A program made the translations under genes and the position numbers. A stretch of DNA of 49,860 bases, taken from Bdellovibrionales bacterium. Lineage in GTDB: Bacteria; Bdellovibrionota; FAC87; UBA2466. Of this stretch, positions 28,340 to 36,197 are shown in pieces. The DNA lies in assembly GCA_009692515.1 (NCBI GenBank), contig SHZA01000012.1, positions 1 to 49,860 on the forward strand, written 5' to 3'. Position 1 is the first letter of the stretch, and each line of letters opens with the position of its first letter. The notes beneath the pieces are model-generated. The model was not told where the DNA came from. It saw only the letters and a program-made list of their open reading frames with translations, and did not search any database.

Positions 28340-29710
28340 TTATTCGTTGCTATTAGTAGGGCGAGTTTTTTGTGAAGAGATGATTTCGTGTAGTCCTTTG
28401 CCCGGAAACTGTGTTTTAAATAAACTCTCTAGGCCTTGTAGAATTTCATTGGCTGTGAGCCCATCTGTTAAATGGTTCTTTCGGGCCTCTTTTGCTGCGG
28501 CGGTTCTTTCTTTGGTTAAATTAGTATCCACGATTAGCCATTGTTCATTTGAAAGCCAAAACACAAAGAAAACATTAGGAATCCGATCATTATGAAAATT
28601 AACAGGCCCCTTATAGGTAGCCGAAATTTGATAACTTCCCAGTTTATCTTTCGTGACCCTCAGCAGAGGTTTTTCTACCAAGCTTACCTGTGAAAGATTA
28701 CTAACTAAAAACTCACCTAAGGTATCACTATAGTGAAAGGCAGTACGCGCAAAAATATCGGCAATTTTGGCCTCGGTGGACTTTAAATAATATTGGTAGG
28801 GGTGCTGTGTGCCGGGATACTCTTGATCTAGAAGTTTAATTAGATTGGTAGCCCTTTCCATACCGCCCACAGATCCTAAAAGCATTGCGATTTGTTTTAA
28901 TATTAATTCTTTTCTCTCATTGCCCTTCGCCATATTAGCCGCTTCTTCATATGCGGTTTCAGCTCCGACCAAGTCACGTGGTTCCTGAAGAAAATAAACT
29001 AAGGCCTCCAGCGGACGTTTGGCTATCATTAATATTTTTCCAGACTCACTAGCCATTTCTTTCTGGCGATAATGGGATAATAATGTTTCTAGCGCCTCTA
29101 AACCCACATTATCTGTCGAGTTAACTTTTAGGATTGTAATTAATTCTGGAATCCCAGATTCGGGTTCTTTATTAAACTTTATCTGCGCTTGACTTAGACT
29201 TAAGCCTCTTTGTTGAGAGGCGCTTAATTTAACAGTTTTCTTCGAAACGGCTTCGGGGGGTGCCGTTTGGGTTAATACATTAAAGGCCGCACCTGCCATC
29301 AAACATACAATCACTCCTCCGATAATAACCCAGCCTTTCAAAGTTTTGTTTTCAGAGGTCCTCTCCAGGTCTATTTTTCCCGAAAAAATGGTTTCACATG
29401 GGTCTGGTTCGGTTGAGGTTTTATTTTTGAGTGGATTATTTGCAGCAGAAAACTGTTTCCTATTTTTTGTTTCTAACTGCATCGGGGAATTTAGGTTTGG
29501 CGCTATTTTATCTTCTAGGGTTTCGCTAATGAACTCTTTCAAGCCCTCCACACACTCCCATTCCGATAACTCTGAATGCCAAATAGGGGTTTTAGAATTA
29601 ATCTCTCCCCTTGAGATCATTCCTTGAATATCGCCAAATGAAAAAGGGCCCTTTTGCTCCCCCTCAATTCCAATGAAATACTCAACTTGATTTATAAGAG
29701 AGTCGGACAT
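28340..29710 (-). CDS. GYF_2 (DUF4339) domain single-pass membrane protein of unknown function
   Basis: 456 residues. The N-terminal 55 residues (YFIGIEGEQKGPFSFGDIQ, GEINSKTPIWHSELSEWE) form a GYF_2 domain, a short module thought to bind peptides. A charged linker leads to one membrane helix (about 127-148). The remaining 300 residues are mostly helical and may hold TPR-like repeats (QGLSLSQAQIKFNKEPESG, ETLLSHYRQKEMASESGK), then a small mixed domain. The orientation suggests a cytoplasmic GYF module and an external C-terminal region. It precedes plsB in the same direction, but no functional link can be shown. Confidence 0.62.
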   Translation of the reverse strand: MSDSLINQVEYFIGIEGEQKGPFSFGDIQGMISRGEINSKTPIWHSELSEWECVEGLKEFISETLEDKIAPNLNSPMQLETKNRKQFSAANNPLKNKTSTEPDPCETIFSGKIDLERTSENKTLKGWVIIGGVIVCLMAGAAFNVLTQTAPPEAVSKKTVKLSASQQRGLSLSQAQIKFNKEPESGIPELITILKVNSTDNVGLEALETLLSHYRQKEMASESGKILMIAKRPLEALVYFLQEPRDLVGAETAYEEAANMAKGNERKELILKQIAMLLGSVGGMERATNLIKLLDQEYPGTQHPYQYYLKSTEAKIADIFARTAFHYSDTLGEFLVSNLSQVSLVEKPLLRVTKDKLGSYQISATYKGPVNFHNDRIPNVFFVFWLSNEQWLIVDTNLTKERTAAAKEARKNHLTDGLTANEILQGLESLFKTQFPGKGLHEIISSQKTRPTNSNE

Positions 29711-29750
29711 AGCCTTAATTATAGCAAATTAATGAACCAAAAACTCGACC

Positions 29751-30938
29751 TTATGTTTTTTTGCCAAACACTCTGTGTCGGGCAGCGTTAAGCTGTTTTC
29801 TTCGATACTCTTCGTGGTTACTTTTGCCAAAAATACTATCTGCGTAGGCCTTTACATCCATAATCTGAATTTCATATGGAAAAAATCCATACTCATACGG
29901 CGCTGGTACTGTGGGGAATAGCTCATTAAATAGTTGAGTGCCACCCGACATGTTGGGTAGTTGTGTCGCAAGCTGCGTATAGGTATGGTGTTGGGGATTT
30001 CTCACCTTTACCAATTCTCGGCAGGTAAACTGAATGGCTTTATAATGTTCACTGGTGTGAGGATTAAGCAGGCTTCGTCCAATGCGTCCATAACCAATTC
30101 GTTTTTCCAATCGTTTAATCATTCGTTCGATATAAGGAGCGGGTTCTGGTGTTTTTTTTAGGTGAATTGCAATGCGATCTAATTCAAATTGAACTCTTTT
30201 TAAATCAACTAAACGATTGCGAGATCTCCCGGGCCGAATATTAGGTAAACTAATAATGTTTTTTTCAAGTAGAACTCGAACAGCTCTAAAAGCATCCAGT
30301 TTAGTTTCTGTAACTAAGCGGATTCCTACTCGATCATAAATCTCCTCAACTACACTATCGGCCTTATGAAGAAGTTTGATTATTTCACGATCGGGATCTT
30401 TTCTTTCTTTCTTTTTAAAAAACAAAAGTTTAATCCCTTGACCATCCTCCTCTTTGCCGAGATAGGTCACGCCATTTATGGGATCAACATATAAAAATTG
30501 ATCTAGCCGATTTAAGACTTGAGTTTGCATCGCTTGGAAAAATTTCAAGCGCGGATCATAAAAAAGATGAATCATCACGTGCATGATCCTTAAGATGGCA
30601 CAAGCATAAATCTGATCATCTGTTCTGTTTTTTTCGGATGCAATAATAAAGAGACGACGAATGTCGTTAACCGATTTTTCAGATCTTAAATGCTCTGGAA
30701 CTTTGGAATAATCGGGATCGGCCAGTACCTTTTCAATAAACTGAACTGCATCGTTAAAAAACCGCCAAACCAACTCTAGGTCGTCCGGGTTATTTAAGTC
30801 GAAGCCGTAAGCTTGAATAAAGGCTGTGGCCTCACCGATTGTTTTAATTTCAAGATGGGGAATATCAAGGATCGACCCCCCTTCTAAAACCACATTGACA
30901 CTGGGCCAAGGAAACTCAAAATTCTGGGTGACGTCCAT
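29751..30938 (-). CDS. TIGR04552-like protein with RelA/SpoT-type nucleotidyltransferase-like motifs
   Basis: 395 residues, no signal peptide or membrane segment. The N-terminal half (1-150) is helical. From about 180 the order of motifs recalls (p)ppGpp synthetase domains: basic KKKERK, then YDRVGIRLVT (201-210) resembling the D-x-x-(A/G)-(V/I)-R metal-binding strand with D202; HYKAIQFTCRELV (298-310) at the Y-x-S-x-H position; YEIQIMD (355-361) matching E-I-Q-I-R-T with E356; and NHEEYRRKQ (374-382) like the A-H-x-x-Y-K helix. The D-to-E spacing is longer than in known synthetases, by an insertion around 240-290. I recall uncharacterised myxobacterial/bdellovibrio proteins (TIGR04552) of this look. 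Function is inferred only. Confidence 0.55.
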   Translation of the reverse strand: MDVTQNFEFPWPSVNVVLEGGSILDIPHLEIKTIGEATAFIQAYGFDLNNPDDLELVWRFFNDAVQFIEKVLADPDYSKVPEHLRSEKSVNDIRRLFIIASEKNRTDDQIYACAILRIMHVMIHLFYDPRLKFFQAMQTQVLNRLDQFLYVDPINGVTYLGKEEDGQGIKLLFFKKKERKDPDREIIKLLHKADSVVEEIYDRVGIRLVTETKLDAFRAVRVLLEKNIISLPNIRPGRSRNRLVDLKRVQFELDRIAIHLKKTPEPAPYIERMIKRLEKRIGYGRIGRSLLNPHTSEHYKAIQFTCRELVKVRNPQHHTYTQLATQLPNMSGGTQLFNELFPTVPAPYEYGFFPYEIQIMDVKAYADSIFGKSNHEEYRRKQLNAARHRVFGKKT

Positions 30939-31006
30939 TAACTATAAAAGATAGCATATGGAATCTCGCATTCCAATCACTGCCGTAATACGGTATTGTC
31001 CGAAAT

Positions 31007-31096
31007 GGAGAGGTGGCTGAGCGGTCGAAAGCGGCGGTCTTGAAAACCGTTGAACTCGCAAGGGTTCCGGGAGTTCGAATCTCCCCCTCTCCGCCA
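31007..31096 (+). tRNA. tRNA-Ser (anticodon UGA)
   Basis: Complete 90-base class II tRNA with the CCA encoded. The acceptor stem GGAGAGG pairs with CCTCTCC; the anticodon stem GCGGT/ACCGT closes loop CTTGAAA with anticodon TGA at 31041-31043; the long variable arm GAAC...GGTTC is typical of serine tRNAs; and the T arm GGGAG-TTCGAAT-CTCCC is intact. It decodes UCA (and UCG/UCU by wobble). The following stretch has a different base composition, so it could be an integration site. Confidence 0.98.
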
Positions 31097-31553
31097 TTTT
31101 GGATCTTCGCGCATTTCACTCAAAAGCCTGAGCGGTTTTATAATTTCATATTCGACGGTTACGCCATTCAAGACTCGGTTCGAAAGTAGCCCTGGAGCTC
31201 GGCCCATGCAACCAGAATGGGTTACCGAAATCCGGGATTAATGCTCCGACGCCGACGTTCCCCTTTTTTTAAAGCAATGGGGCGGGGTACGAAAGGATCG
31301 AACGGGCAGGATGCTGGATGGGCGTACCTGGGATGAATTGCCCGTTGCCGTTTAATAAGCTTTTCGCCGGTTACCCTAGCTTTGAGAAATCAGGAAAGTG
31401 GGCTTGAGAATTTTTCTGCCTGATGCTATGGGGACGAAGGCGATGTTCGGCCCTATTAACATTTCTTCCTGGACTATGAAGAAAAATCCATAATTTATAT
31501 TTCAATTTAATTTAGCTCAGGCAAGAACGGGAAAAACCCGACAAGTTCACTGT
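31097..31553. other. 457-base non-coding region after tRNA-Ser, possible remnant or structured RNA
   Basis: No gene is supported. The stretch is richer in G+C than the flanking genes. It contains a C4T7 run at 31258-31268, a perfect 8-bp inverted repeat (AACGGGCA at 31301-31308, TGCCCGTT at 31339-31346) and an open frame of about 43 codons ending near 31405 with no start signal. It could be a decayed gene, a structured RNA or the leader of the thioredoxin-like gene. No copy of the tRNA 3' end (attachment-site repeat) was found here. Confidence 0.4.
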
Positions 31554-32096
31554 ATGCGCTTACTATTCATAGTTTTAGCTCTGATTCTCGGGTTTGTTGG
31601 TTATAAAAAAATAACCTCTAAGCATATCGTTTCGAATATAAGTTATTCCGATTCGGCCGGCCAGACATCTACCTTTGAGCTCGGGATGAAGCCGACCCTC
31701 ACCTCTTTCTGGATTGAACCTTGTGGGTATTCAGACCGTGTACTTAAAATTTTAAATGAAATTAAAGCGCTCTATCCCCCAGACGCGCTAGACATCGTTG
31801 CTTTTTACGCTAACCCAATCGAAAACGGCCTTCTCGAAACAATTAAAAAACAAAAAGGTCTGACATATAGACTGGCTTCTTTACAACAGAGTATCGATAT
31901 TCAACAGGGCCTCACCAAGAGCTTTCACGGGGCTCGGATGGGTGGGGACATATTCTTGGTAAACTCTAAAGGGGAAGTTACTCATGTAGATGCTATGAAA
32001 TCCGGAAAAACTTCTGCGGATATTAAGAGTGAAGTATTGGCAGCACTCAGCCGTAACGTTCCAAGCCTAAGAGCTATTACCGCGGAAAAGCAGTAA
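31554..32096 (+). CDS. Membrane-anchored thioredoxin-fold protein with single active-site cysteine
   Basis: 180 residues: an N-terminal membrane anchor (about 1-17), then a thioredoxin/TlpA-like domain facing the periplasm. Where redoxins have W-C-x-x-C, this has FWIEPCGYS: C57 is kept and the second cysteine is replaced by S60. YPPDALDIVAFYANP and GGDIFLVNSKGEVTHVDA match the later strands of the fold. A one-cysteine protein could act as a monothiol peroxiredoxin-like, SCO-like or scaffold protein rather than a disulfide reductase. There is no good ribosome binding site at the ATG. It lies in the G+C-richer block after tRNA-Ser. Confidence 0.6.
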   Translation: MRLLFIVLALILGFVGYKKITSKHIVSNISYSDSAGQTSTFELGMKPTLTSFWIEPCGYSDRVLKILNEIKALYPPDALDIVAFYANPIENGLLETIKKQKGLTYRLASLQQSIDIQQGLTKSFHGARMGGDIFLVNSKGEVTHVDAMKSGKTSADIKSEVLAALSRNVPSLRAITAEKQ

Positions 32097-32324
32097 GGAA
32101 AAAGCTACTAGTCCAACGCAGAGCGGGGTCTCGGGCCGAACATGGACTGGTGAAAACAAAAAATCTCTGTACCGCCTGGCTACTTTTCTTCTTAAGCGGC
32201 TGGAATCATGAAAAGTCATCGAATTCGCCCGATCACTATTCAGTATTCAGACCTAAGTATTAATACTTAATTTCGATAGTTAATCTGCTCCGAGAGACAT
32301 CTCGCGCCCCCAAGTTTATTGATG

Positions 32325-33275
32325 TTATTTTTTTAATTCGGTAATGAGAATCATAACGCCAATGCCTATCAAGACTGCGCCGCCCACGATTCTTAAAATG
32401 TTCCAGTTTCCGATTCTTTTGATGAGGTGATGTTGGGCACAATCCGCTACGTAAAGCTTGTGCATGGAGCTGCTCGCCATTTCTCCTTGGCAGGAAATGG
32501 CAGGCGGCGAAAATGATGTTACATTTCGCGTATTCCCTACAGCTTGTCTTTGACTGACTTGCGATGCTGCGTGAAATCCGTCGATGGCTTCCTGCGCACA
32601 GACCTCACCGTCATTGTTCTTATCGAAAAATCTTGCGTATTGGTGAAGAGATATTTTCGTCAGCTTTTCTCTGAATGCTTCGTGTCCTAACTGAGGAGTC
32701 ACTTGAATCTCTCGCACCGGGGTCGTGAAGTTCCCCTTCACATACACGGGCGAGCCAACGACGATCGCTCGTTCTTCAAATCGGAATGAGGCGCCGAAAA
32801 TGCCTTTCGATGGAGGGAACCCCCTGACCTTGACCCGTTCCCTGAGCACCAATTGTATTTCCGGAGGGATTTCTGACCAACGGTAGCTGCTCCTCGTCAG
32901 CTCGAGCTCAGCGTTTTGTGGCCTCACCAGGGCGGCACCCCCAGTGTCAAAAACGATAAAGGGTTTCTCGCTTCTCTCTTCGTATACGGTTTTCCATCGG
33001 CTATTTTTCCCGCTTTCCACATACACTTGAATGTCCAAGTGACGGAAGACACAGTTCCTACCTTTCAGGTTTTTCGTCCCGCTATCCGCTACCGGCCACG
33101 CGTTTCCTTGAATTTCCACATACCCTTGCGTTGCCGATTGAATGGGAGAGGTCGGTGTGTCTTCAACTTTCCTTGTCCGACGAAATCGCCTTAACCCCGA
33201 ATAAACCAGCCCGCCCCCCAAAAAGATGAGAGTGATCCCTAGTTTTAGAGCGCCATTTTTGCTATTCCTAGCCAT
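32325..33275 (-). CDS. GIDE-like membrane protein with EF-hand loop
   Basis: 316 residues with a membrane helix at each end (about 12-29 and 293-312). Between them, TQGYVEIQGNAWPV, NCVFRHLDIQVYVES, FIVFDTGGAALVRPQNAEL and FRFEERAIVVGSPVYVKGN match the GIDE domain of the mitochondrial ligase MULAN and bacterial relatives, without a RING finger. A canonical EF-hand loop follows, D218-K-N-N-D-G-E-V-C-A-Q-E229, suggesting calcium binding. It starts three bases after lemA, with no ribosome binding site of its own, so it is translationally coupled. LemA and GIDE proteins are often neighbours in bacteria, but the role of the pair is not settled. Confidence 0.72.
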   Translation of the reverse strand: MARNSKNGALKLGITLIFLGGGLVYSGLRRFRRTRKVEDTPTSPIQSATQGYVEIQGNAWPVADSGTKNLKGRNCVFRHLDIQVYVESGKNSRWKTVYEERSEKPFIVFDTGGAALVRPQNAELELTRSSYRWSEIPPEIQLVLRERVKVRGFPPSKGIFGASFRFEERAIVVGSPVYVKGNFTTPVREIQVTPQLGHEAFREKLTKISLHQYARFFDKNNDGEVCAQEAIDGFHAASQVSQRQAVGNTRNVTSFSPPAISCQGEMASSSMHKLYVADCAQHHLIKRIGNWNILRIVGGAVLIGIGVMILITELKK

Positions 33276-33278
33276 GGA

Positions 33279-33854
33279 TTATGCGGCGGTATTAATTTTT
33301 AAAGACGGCCGCACTTTTTCGGTGGCGTCCACTGTGAAGAGATTTATTGGGTGATAACCCAAGAACCCAGCGAAAAAAGTATCTGGAATCTGCGCAATCC
33401 TTGTATTGAGATTGGTGACCGTCTCATTGTACAACTCTCGCCGATCACTCAGATGGTTTTCTAGAGCGGATACTCTAGTTTGGAGTTGAACAAATTGGGC
33501 GTTCGACTTTAGTTCCAGATAAGCTTCTCCCAGTGCAAAAATTCCTTGAATGGCGCCGGACATTTTCTTGGCAGCATCAATTTTGTCATCCACCGATTTT
33601 GCGGAGCCATAGTTTTTTCGTGCCTCTATTAGGCGTTCCAAGACGGCTTTTTCATGTTTTACGAATTGCTCGGTGACTTGGATGAGCTGAGGAATTTCGT
33701 CGAATCTTTGCTTTAGGATCACATCGATATTGGCCCACGCCCGCTCTACTTGCTGCCGTAAACTCACTAGGTTGTTGTAGATTTCGATAGCGAGTCCGAG
33801 AAACGCCACCGCGATAATGCCTAAAGCGATAGTCATGCCCACTAGAATGCTCAT
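33279..33854 (-). CDS. lemA: LemA family protein
   Basis: 191 residues. An N-terminal membrane helix (about 5-25) is followed by the LemA signature IYNNLVSLRQQVERAWANID and LKQRFDEIPQLIQV, then long helices (about 60-150) forming the LemA bundle. The N-terminus lies outside or in the envelope and the helices face the periplasm or cytoplasm depending on topology. A GGGGGGAA ribosome binding site precedes the ATG. It is the first gene of a two-gene operon with the GIDE-like gene. Its specific function is unknown; LemA has been linked to envelope and membrane-remodelling processes. Confidence 0.93.
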   Translation of the reverse strand: MSILVGMTIALGIIAVAFLGLAIEIYNNLVSLRQQVERAWANIDVILKQRFDEIPQLIQVTEQFVKHEKAVLERLIEARKNYGSAKSVDDKIDAAKKMSGAIQGIFALGEAYLELKSNAQFVQLQTRVSALENHLSDRRELYNETVTNLNTRIAQIPDTFFAGFLGYHPINLFTVDATEKVRPSLKINTAA

Positions 33855-33990
33855 ATTATTCCCCCCAATATAGTTCTAAGCTTTATCGGTAAAATGATGG
33901 AGCGTCCTTAGTAATATTATACGTCGCGCAATCGAATCGTAACCCATTAAATAATAGGAGAAAAAAGCCGATACGAGAATTGAGGTGTTT

Positions 33991-34497
33991 ATGAAATGTG
34001 TTCGGTGTCATTCCTCCTTAACTCCACAATTCTATGAAAGTATCGAGATCGACCGATGCGCAAAGTGTTCGGGGGCCTGGTTGGATGCCGGTGAGCTCGG
34101 TAAGATTGTTGCCACCCCTCTAGAAAAATTCTCCAAAGCGCTCATCGCAAAAACGCTAGAATCCCGTAAACCGGGCATACCTGATGCAGAGATCAAATCC
34201 GAGGAAAAGTGCCCAAAATGTTCCGCTGCCATGGTGGCAAAAAATTATGCTTACGGCTCGGGTGTGATTATCGATTCTTGTCCCCAAGGACACGGGATTT
34301 GGTTAGATGCCAATGAGCTGGATAAAATTCAGGCCTTCAAGGAACACGGCGATGAGGAACTCGAGGAAAACCGTGAGAAGTGGCACGCTATCGCGAGTGA
34401 TGCACGAGTCAAGGCGGAAGGTGAGCTTAAAGAATTAGATACTTTTCTTCCTCGCATCGCGGTCTTCGTAAAAGACTGGTTGAAGATCGATGACTAA
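33991..34497 (+). CDS. Double TFIIB-type zinc-ribbon protein
   Basis: 168 residues from ATG 33991, preferred over a GTG two codons earlier because TGAGG sits 5 bases before it. Two zinc ribbons of the zf-TFIIB (PF13453-like) type are visible: CVRCHSSL...CAKCSGAWLDAGEL (about 2-35) and CPKCSAAM...CPQGHGIWLDANEL (about 72-110). The W-L-D-x-x-E-L ending is the family hallmark, and the second ribbon's last cysteine position is held by His. The final 50 residues are charged and helical. The family is uncharacterised and often sits near LemA or envelope genes. It is divergent from lemA by about 136 bases. Confidence 0.85.
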   Translation: MKCVRCHSSLTPQFYESIEIDRCAKCSGAWLDAGELGKIVATPLEKFSKALIAKTLESRKPGIPDAEIKSEEKCPKCSAAMVAKNYAYGSGVIIDSCPQGHGIWLDANELDKIQAFKEHGDEELEENREKWHAIASDARVKAEGELKELDTFLPRIAVFVKDWLKIDD

Positions 34498-34663
34498 ACG
34501 ATATGTAGTTCGAAAGCGTCTTCTTCTCCCTAAATCGAATCGTGCCTAATTTTCGGGTCTACGCCGCAAAAGTAAGGCACTCAGTTATAAAGTCATCTAC
34601 TCGTGCCCGCCATTCTTTAACGAACAGTTAAAAACACGTTACAACAGATACTAGCAATGCCAC

Positions 34664-35062
34664 TTAATGGGGTGGGAAAAAGATTTTGGTTCCATGAAGG
34701 CCGAGAAAAACGCCTAGCAGGCTTAGTCCAACACTAATTAATCCATAACCAAGAGAGCCCAAAAAAGAGCCCTCTTTGATAAGGTTAAGCATTTCCAGAC
34801 TAAAAGTGGAGAAGGTGGTGAAGCCACCACAAAAACCGGTGCCCAAAAGCAGATAAATTTCCATTCGCAATGATGAGGTTTCTCTTTCTAAATAAAACTC
34901 TGCCACAACACCCAGAATAATAGACCCTAGAATATTGATAATGAGAGTACCCCAGGGAAAACCCACAGCCCAAGGTTGTGAATTAACACCCCTTCCCATA
35001 ACAAAGCGCATCACACCTCCGATTGCACATCCCATTCCCACCATCAACACTTGCAAAGCCAT
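34664..35062 (-). CDS. crcB: Fluoride channel CrcB/Fluc
   Basis: 132 residues with four hydrophobic segments, GCAIGGVMRF at the start and GTGFCGGFTTFSTFSLE in the third segment, the Fluc signature whose phenylalanines line the fluoride pore. It acts as an antiparallel dimer in the inner membrane and exports fluoride. AAGGAA lies before the ATG. A fluoride riboswitch is not visible upstream; a MITE-like element starts about 30 bases upstream instead. The gene lies outside the G+C-richer block, after 34.5 kb. Confidence 0.94.
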   Translation of the reverse strand: MALQVLMVGMGCAIGGVMRFVMGRGVNSQPWAVGFPWGTLIINILGSIILGVVAEFYLERETSSLRMEIYLLLGTGFCGGFTTFSTFSLEMLNLIKEGSFLGSLGYGLISVGLSLLGVFLGLHGTKIFFPPH

Positions 35063-35093
35063 TGTTATTCCTTAAAAACACCTTAGTTAAGTT

Positions 35094-35320
35094 GATACCT
35101 GGCCCCTAATACCGTGTAAAAAGATTCCTTCCCCAACCCCTACCTTTTTTTAAAACTCTAATATCTTAGCTACCTTTCGTACTAACCATTAAATAGCAAT
35201 TACCGGCGACTCTCATTATTTCCAAATTTACCCATTTCTAGGCTTTCATAAACATTCTATTTTTTCTGTTTTCCAAACCACATTTCCAAGTCTTTTTACA
35301 CCGTATTAGGGGCCAGTATT
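35094..35320. mobile_element. 227-bp MITE-like element with terminal inverted repeats and 6-bp flanking direct repeats
   Basis: The ends are inverted copies of each other: TGGCCCCTAATAC at 35100-35112 and its continuation GTGTAAAAAGA, against the reverse complement at 35290-35314, with a single mismatch over about 25 bases; the similarity extends outward to GATAC/AATAC. The element is flanked by TAAGTT at 35088-35093 and 35321-35326, as expected for a target-site duplication. There is no open reading frame inside. It would need a transposase supplied in trans. It sits between crcB and the next plus-strand gene in an otherwise empty 450-base gap. Confidence 0.75.
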
Positions 35321-35512
35321 TAAGTTATTGTAATCCAACTTTAGCCACCGTTGAAAGCAGGGTCTCCCAAAACGGAATAATGCATGCAGCCATAAAAATA
35401 TACAATAAAATTATGTGCTTATAAATAAAAGTTCTGCCTTTAATCTCAACTAGAATCCCATTTATCTACGTTTAGTATTGAACTTTTTATTTTAAATTAG
35501 TAAAAGCTCATT

Positions 35513-36184
35513 ATGTTGAATAACCTAGTTATGTTTAGTGTTCTATTTTCAATAACCGCCTTTTCCGCAGACACTCCCCTGTTCTCCCGTCAGGGATTAA
35601 ATCATGAAACACTATTTCACCTAAATGAACTTAGGGAGGCTGAAGATCAAATAAACTTTTTTCAACTAGACTTAGCCCACTCAAAAGCAAAATTAGAACT
35701 TCTGACATTTCAAGTCGAAACCTCAAGACGTCTATTTCAAACAGGTGCCGCCACAGAATTTGAGCTCAAAACATCTGAAAAAAATCTTAATCTACTTACC
35801 TCTACTATTGAAATTGAAACCTTAAAAATGGAGCAACAACTATTAAATATTGCCATCAAAAAAAACACTCTTTTAAGTAAAGAGGGCAGGCCCACATCTC
35901 TCAAAGCGACGGCACAGCTGTTTGCAGATCAATGGAAGGTTAAACTAAACTCAGGAACCGTAGCAGTAAAACTTGCCCAGATTGAATTAGATTTTGCATA
36001 CTACTATTTCAAAAAAATAGACCAGCTAACAGTAAAGTCCGTCTCTACAATTGAAGATCTATACGAGGCGAGTAAAGACAAAAAAAAGGCGGAGGAATCG
36101 GTAATAATCTTAACTAATCGATTAATTTCCCTAGAAAAAAACTACCTTGAGGCCCAAGAAATTGCTGACAAGCTCACCAATTAA
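35513..36184 (+). CDS. Small secreted coiled-coil protein, TolC-hairpin-like
   Basis: 223 residues: a signal peptide (MLNNLVMFSVLFSITAFSA), then nearly continuous helix with heptad-like periodicity (about 40-125 and 165-223). The segment TSRRLFQTGAATEFELKTSEKNLNLL recalls the helical-hairpin repeat of TolC-family proteins, in which Gly follows a Leu/Phe, but only one such repeat is visible and there is no beta-barrel part, so it is not TolC. It may be a periplasmic adaptor or a remnant. It precedes the cupin gene by 13 bases. Function unknown; no good ribosome binding site. Confidence 0.55.
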   Translation: MLNNLVMFSVLFSITAFSADTPLFSRQGLNHETLFHLNELREAEDQINFFQLDLAHSKAKLELLTFQVETSRRLFQTGAATEFELKTSEKNLNLLTSTIEIETLKMEQQLLNIAIKKNTLLSKEGRPTSLKATAQLFADQWKVKLNSGTVAVKLAQIELDFAYYYFKKIDQLTVKSVSTIEDLYEASKDKKKAEESVIILTNRLISLEKNYLEAQEIADKLTN

Positions 36185-36197
36185 GTTTGATTCTTGA

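Noticed and set aside
30916-31241. Three short open frames crossing the tRNA-Ser on both strands
   Set aside because: They are read through the tRNA itself. Proteins with sequences such as GGDSNSRNP are well-known artefacts of translating tRNA genes.
32254-32269. Perfect 16-bp palindrome TAAGTATTAATACTTA
   Set aside because: It lies between two convergent gene ends, is entirely A+T-rich in its core, and has no promoter nearby; no function can be supported.
31007-34663. Direct repeat of the tRNA-Ser 3' end marking an integrated element
   Set aside because: I scanned for the T-arm/acceptor sequence and found no second copy; no integrase is present either.
35040-35110. Fluoride riboswitch upstream of crcB
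   Set aside because: The leader is about 30 bases before the MITE-like element and shows no crcB-motif hairpins.
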